A stretch of 5,713 nucleotides of DNA from Clostridiales bacterium (GTDB lineage Bacteria > Bacillota > Clostridia > Lachnospirales > WQUN01): assembly GCA_031271275.1 (NCBI GenBank), contig JAISWA010000215.1:1-5713 (forward strand), read 5' to 3'. The stretch's first letter is position 1. Every line of letters begins with the position of its first letter. Position numbers and translations under genes: made by a program. This document shows positions 4,641 to 5,713 of the stretch, one piece after another. The notes beneath the pieces are model-generated. The model saw nothing but the letters and a program-made list of their open reading frames with translations. It made no database searches and was not told the DNA's origin.

Positions 4641-5497
4641 ACGGCGGCGCGTTTACCGCCGCGATTATCGGAACCGGCTTGATCGGCGGCTCCTTCGCGT
4701 TGGCGCTGCGCGGGTTTAGGGACGCGAAAATCGTGGGCGCGGACGCGGACGGGCGCACGCGGGAAAAAGCCTGCGACGCCTTCGACGAAATTTTCGCCGA
4801 GCCTTCCCAGGCGGTTAAAGACGCCGACATAGTGCTGCTGTGCGCCCCGCCCGAAACGGTGCCGGAGATACTGCGGGACTGCGCGGAATTTTTTAAGCCC
4901 GGCGCGGTGGTCGCCGACATGTGCGGCGTCAAAAGCGGGCTGCTTGCCCGCGTGGGGGAAATCCTGCGGGAGAAAAAACCGGACATTGACTATATCTCCT
5001 GCCACCCCATGGCGGGCAGGGAAGCGGGAGGCTTTGAGCGGGCGGAGGCGGAACTGTTCCTCGGCACGTCGTTTCTGCTGATTCCGGCGGGGGATTGCCG
5101 CGAAAGCGCCGAGGCGCTGCTGCGGGAAATGGCTTCGTTTATCGGCGCGAGCCGTATCGAGCGCTGCCCTTCGCCGGCGTATCACGACGGGCTGATCGCC
5201 CACGCCAGCCACCTTTGCCATATCAGCGCCGCGGCGCTCTGCCTCAGCATCCCCCCGGGACTTTCGCCCGCGTACACCGGCGGCGCGTGGCGGGACTGCA
5301 CCCGTATCGCGGAAATCAACGCGGGCTTGTGGAGCGGTTTACTGCTTGAGAACAGGGAACTGACGTTAGAGGCGCTTACGCGGTTTGAAAAAAGCCTGCG
5401 TACTTTAAGAACCGCGTTGGACAGCGCCGACGGATCCGGGCTTAAAGCGCTGCTCGAATCGGCGCGGGGCAGGAAACGGGAGGCGGCGGCGTTATGA
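4637..5497 (+). CDS. tyrA: Prephenate dehydrogenase, short form without ACT domain
   Basis: This carries out oxidative decarboxylation of prephenate to 4-hydroxyphenylpyruvate, the Tyr branch. The 286 residues contain an N-terminal Rossmann fold with GTGLIGGS (12-19) and an acidic end of the second strand (GADAD, 34-38) that suggests NAD+. Next come SCHPMAGREAGGF (121-133; His123 is the expected catalytic residue), HDGLIAHASHLCH (183-195) and GGAWRDCTRIAEIN (215-228). The usual SHLPH is SHLCH here. The protein ends after the helical dimerisation domain and lacks the ACT domain found in many Firmicutes TyrA proteins of about 360 residues. The frame extends upstream to a GTG at 4583, but the ATG at 4637 is preferred: it overlaps the pheA stop as ATGA and the Rossmann strand begins right after it. 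AGGAG at 4614-4618 is too distant for a normal site, so coupling to pheA is likely. Arogenate dehydrogenase activity cannot be excluded. Confidence 0.93.
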   Translation: MNGGAFTAAIIGTGLIGGSFALALRGFRDAKIVGADADGRTREKACDAFDEIFAEPSQAVKDADIVLLCAPPETVPEILRDCAEFFKPGAVVADMCGVKSGLLARVGEILREKKPDIDYISCHPMAGREAGGFERAEAELFLGTSFLLIPAGDCRESAEALLREMASFIGASRIERCPSPAYHDGLIAHASHLCHISAAALCLSIPPGLSPAYTGGAWRDCTRIAEINAGLWSGLLLENRELTLEALTRFEKSLRTLRTALDSADGSGLKALLESARGRKREAAAL

Positions 5498-5713
5498 AGG
5501 AACTGCGGGTCAATATCCCCGGCAAGGAATATTCCATCTTCATCGGCGGCGGGATTTTGAAGGAAACCGGGGCAATGCTTCGCCGCGTACACGGGGGGCG
5601 CAAAGCGGCGGTTGTCACCGACGAAAACGTGCGCCCGCTGTACGGCGGCGCGGTGGAAAATTCCCTGGGGGAAAGCGGGTTTGAATCTACCGTAATTGCC
5701 GTGCCCGCCGGGG
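5494..5713 (+). CDS. aroB: 3-dehydroquinate synthase (N-terminal 73 residues, cut by window end)
   Basis: This NAD+- and metal-dependent enzyme converts DAHP, the product of AroF, to 3-dehydroquinate, the second shikimate step. Only the first 73 codons are in the window, of a protein usually about 350 long. They show the typical start: a strand ending in YSIFIGGGIL (13-22), then AAVVTDENV (38-46, part of the NAD-binding region) and VIAVPAG (67-73), matching the family pattern in which PAGE follows. The start ATG overlaps the tyrA stop as ATGA, and GGGAGG (5478-5483) lies ten bases upstream, so the start is firm. Metal-binding and most active-site residues are beyond the window. Glycerol dehydrogenase and 2-deoxy-scyllo-inosose synthase are related folds, but the operon context supports AroB. 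Confidence 0.92.
   Translation, partial: MKELRVNIPGKEYSIFIGGGILKETGAMLRRVHGGRKAAVVTDENVRPLYGGAVENSLGESGFESTVIAVPAG

Noticed and set aside
3813..5221. Minus-strand frames of about 170-210 codons across pheA and tyrA
   Set aside because: They are shadows of strongly conserved plus-strand genes, without ribosome binding sites or known motifs.

Overview
The window is a 5.7 kb piece of a GC-rich bacterial chromosome, most likely from the Firmicutes (Clostridia-like). The reasons are strong GGAGG-type ribosome binding sites, an rsmB-rlmN pair in the order typical of Firmicutes, a type I-beta DAHP synthase with an N-terminal ferredoxin-like domain, and a TTG start. The phylum is inferred; no rRNA or other marker gene is present. 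No phage, transposase, CRISPR or tRNA gene was seen.

Layout: two divergent transcription units flank a 354-bp intergenic region (1947-2300). Leftward (minus strand) run rsmB (16S rRNA m5C967 methyltransferase) and rlmN (23S rRNA A2503/tRNA A37 methyltransferase, cut by the window start), joined by an ATGA overlap. Rightward runs an aromatic amino acid operon: aroF (DAHP synthase), pheA (chorismate mutase-prephenate dehydratase), tyrA (prephenate dehydrogenase) and the start of aroB (3-dehydroquinate synthase). pheA/tyrA and tyrA/aroB overlap by ATGA. aroF and pheA are separated by 198 bp of palindrome-rich, repeat-like DNA.

The most interesting part is the leader ahead of aroF. After a TTGACA promoter comes a short gene with a good ribosome binding site (2118-2216). 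It encodes a 32-residue peptide with 8 Phe and 5 Tyr. Next come a 12-bp GC-rich hairpin with a T-rich tail (an intrinsic terminator, 2248-2286) and a competing 10-bp antiterminator stem (2213-2222 with 2252-2261), whose 5' arm begins at the leader stop codon. This is the full architecture of a ribosome-mediated transcription attenuator. It should sense charged tRNA-Phe and tRNA-Tyr and control entry into the shikimate pathway together with the Phe and Tyr branches.

How the genes fit: AroF makes DAHP, AroB cyclises it to 3-dehydroquinate, later shikimate enzymes (probably encoded beyond the window) make chorismate, PheA turns chorismate into phenylpyruvate, and TyrA turns prephenate into 4-hydroxyphenylpyruvate. 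Allosteric control is expected at AroF (ferredoxin-like domain) and PheA (ACT domain). TyrA has no ACT domain, so the leader may carry much of the tyrosine control.
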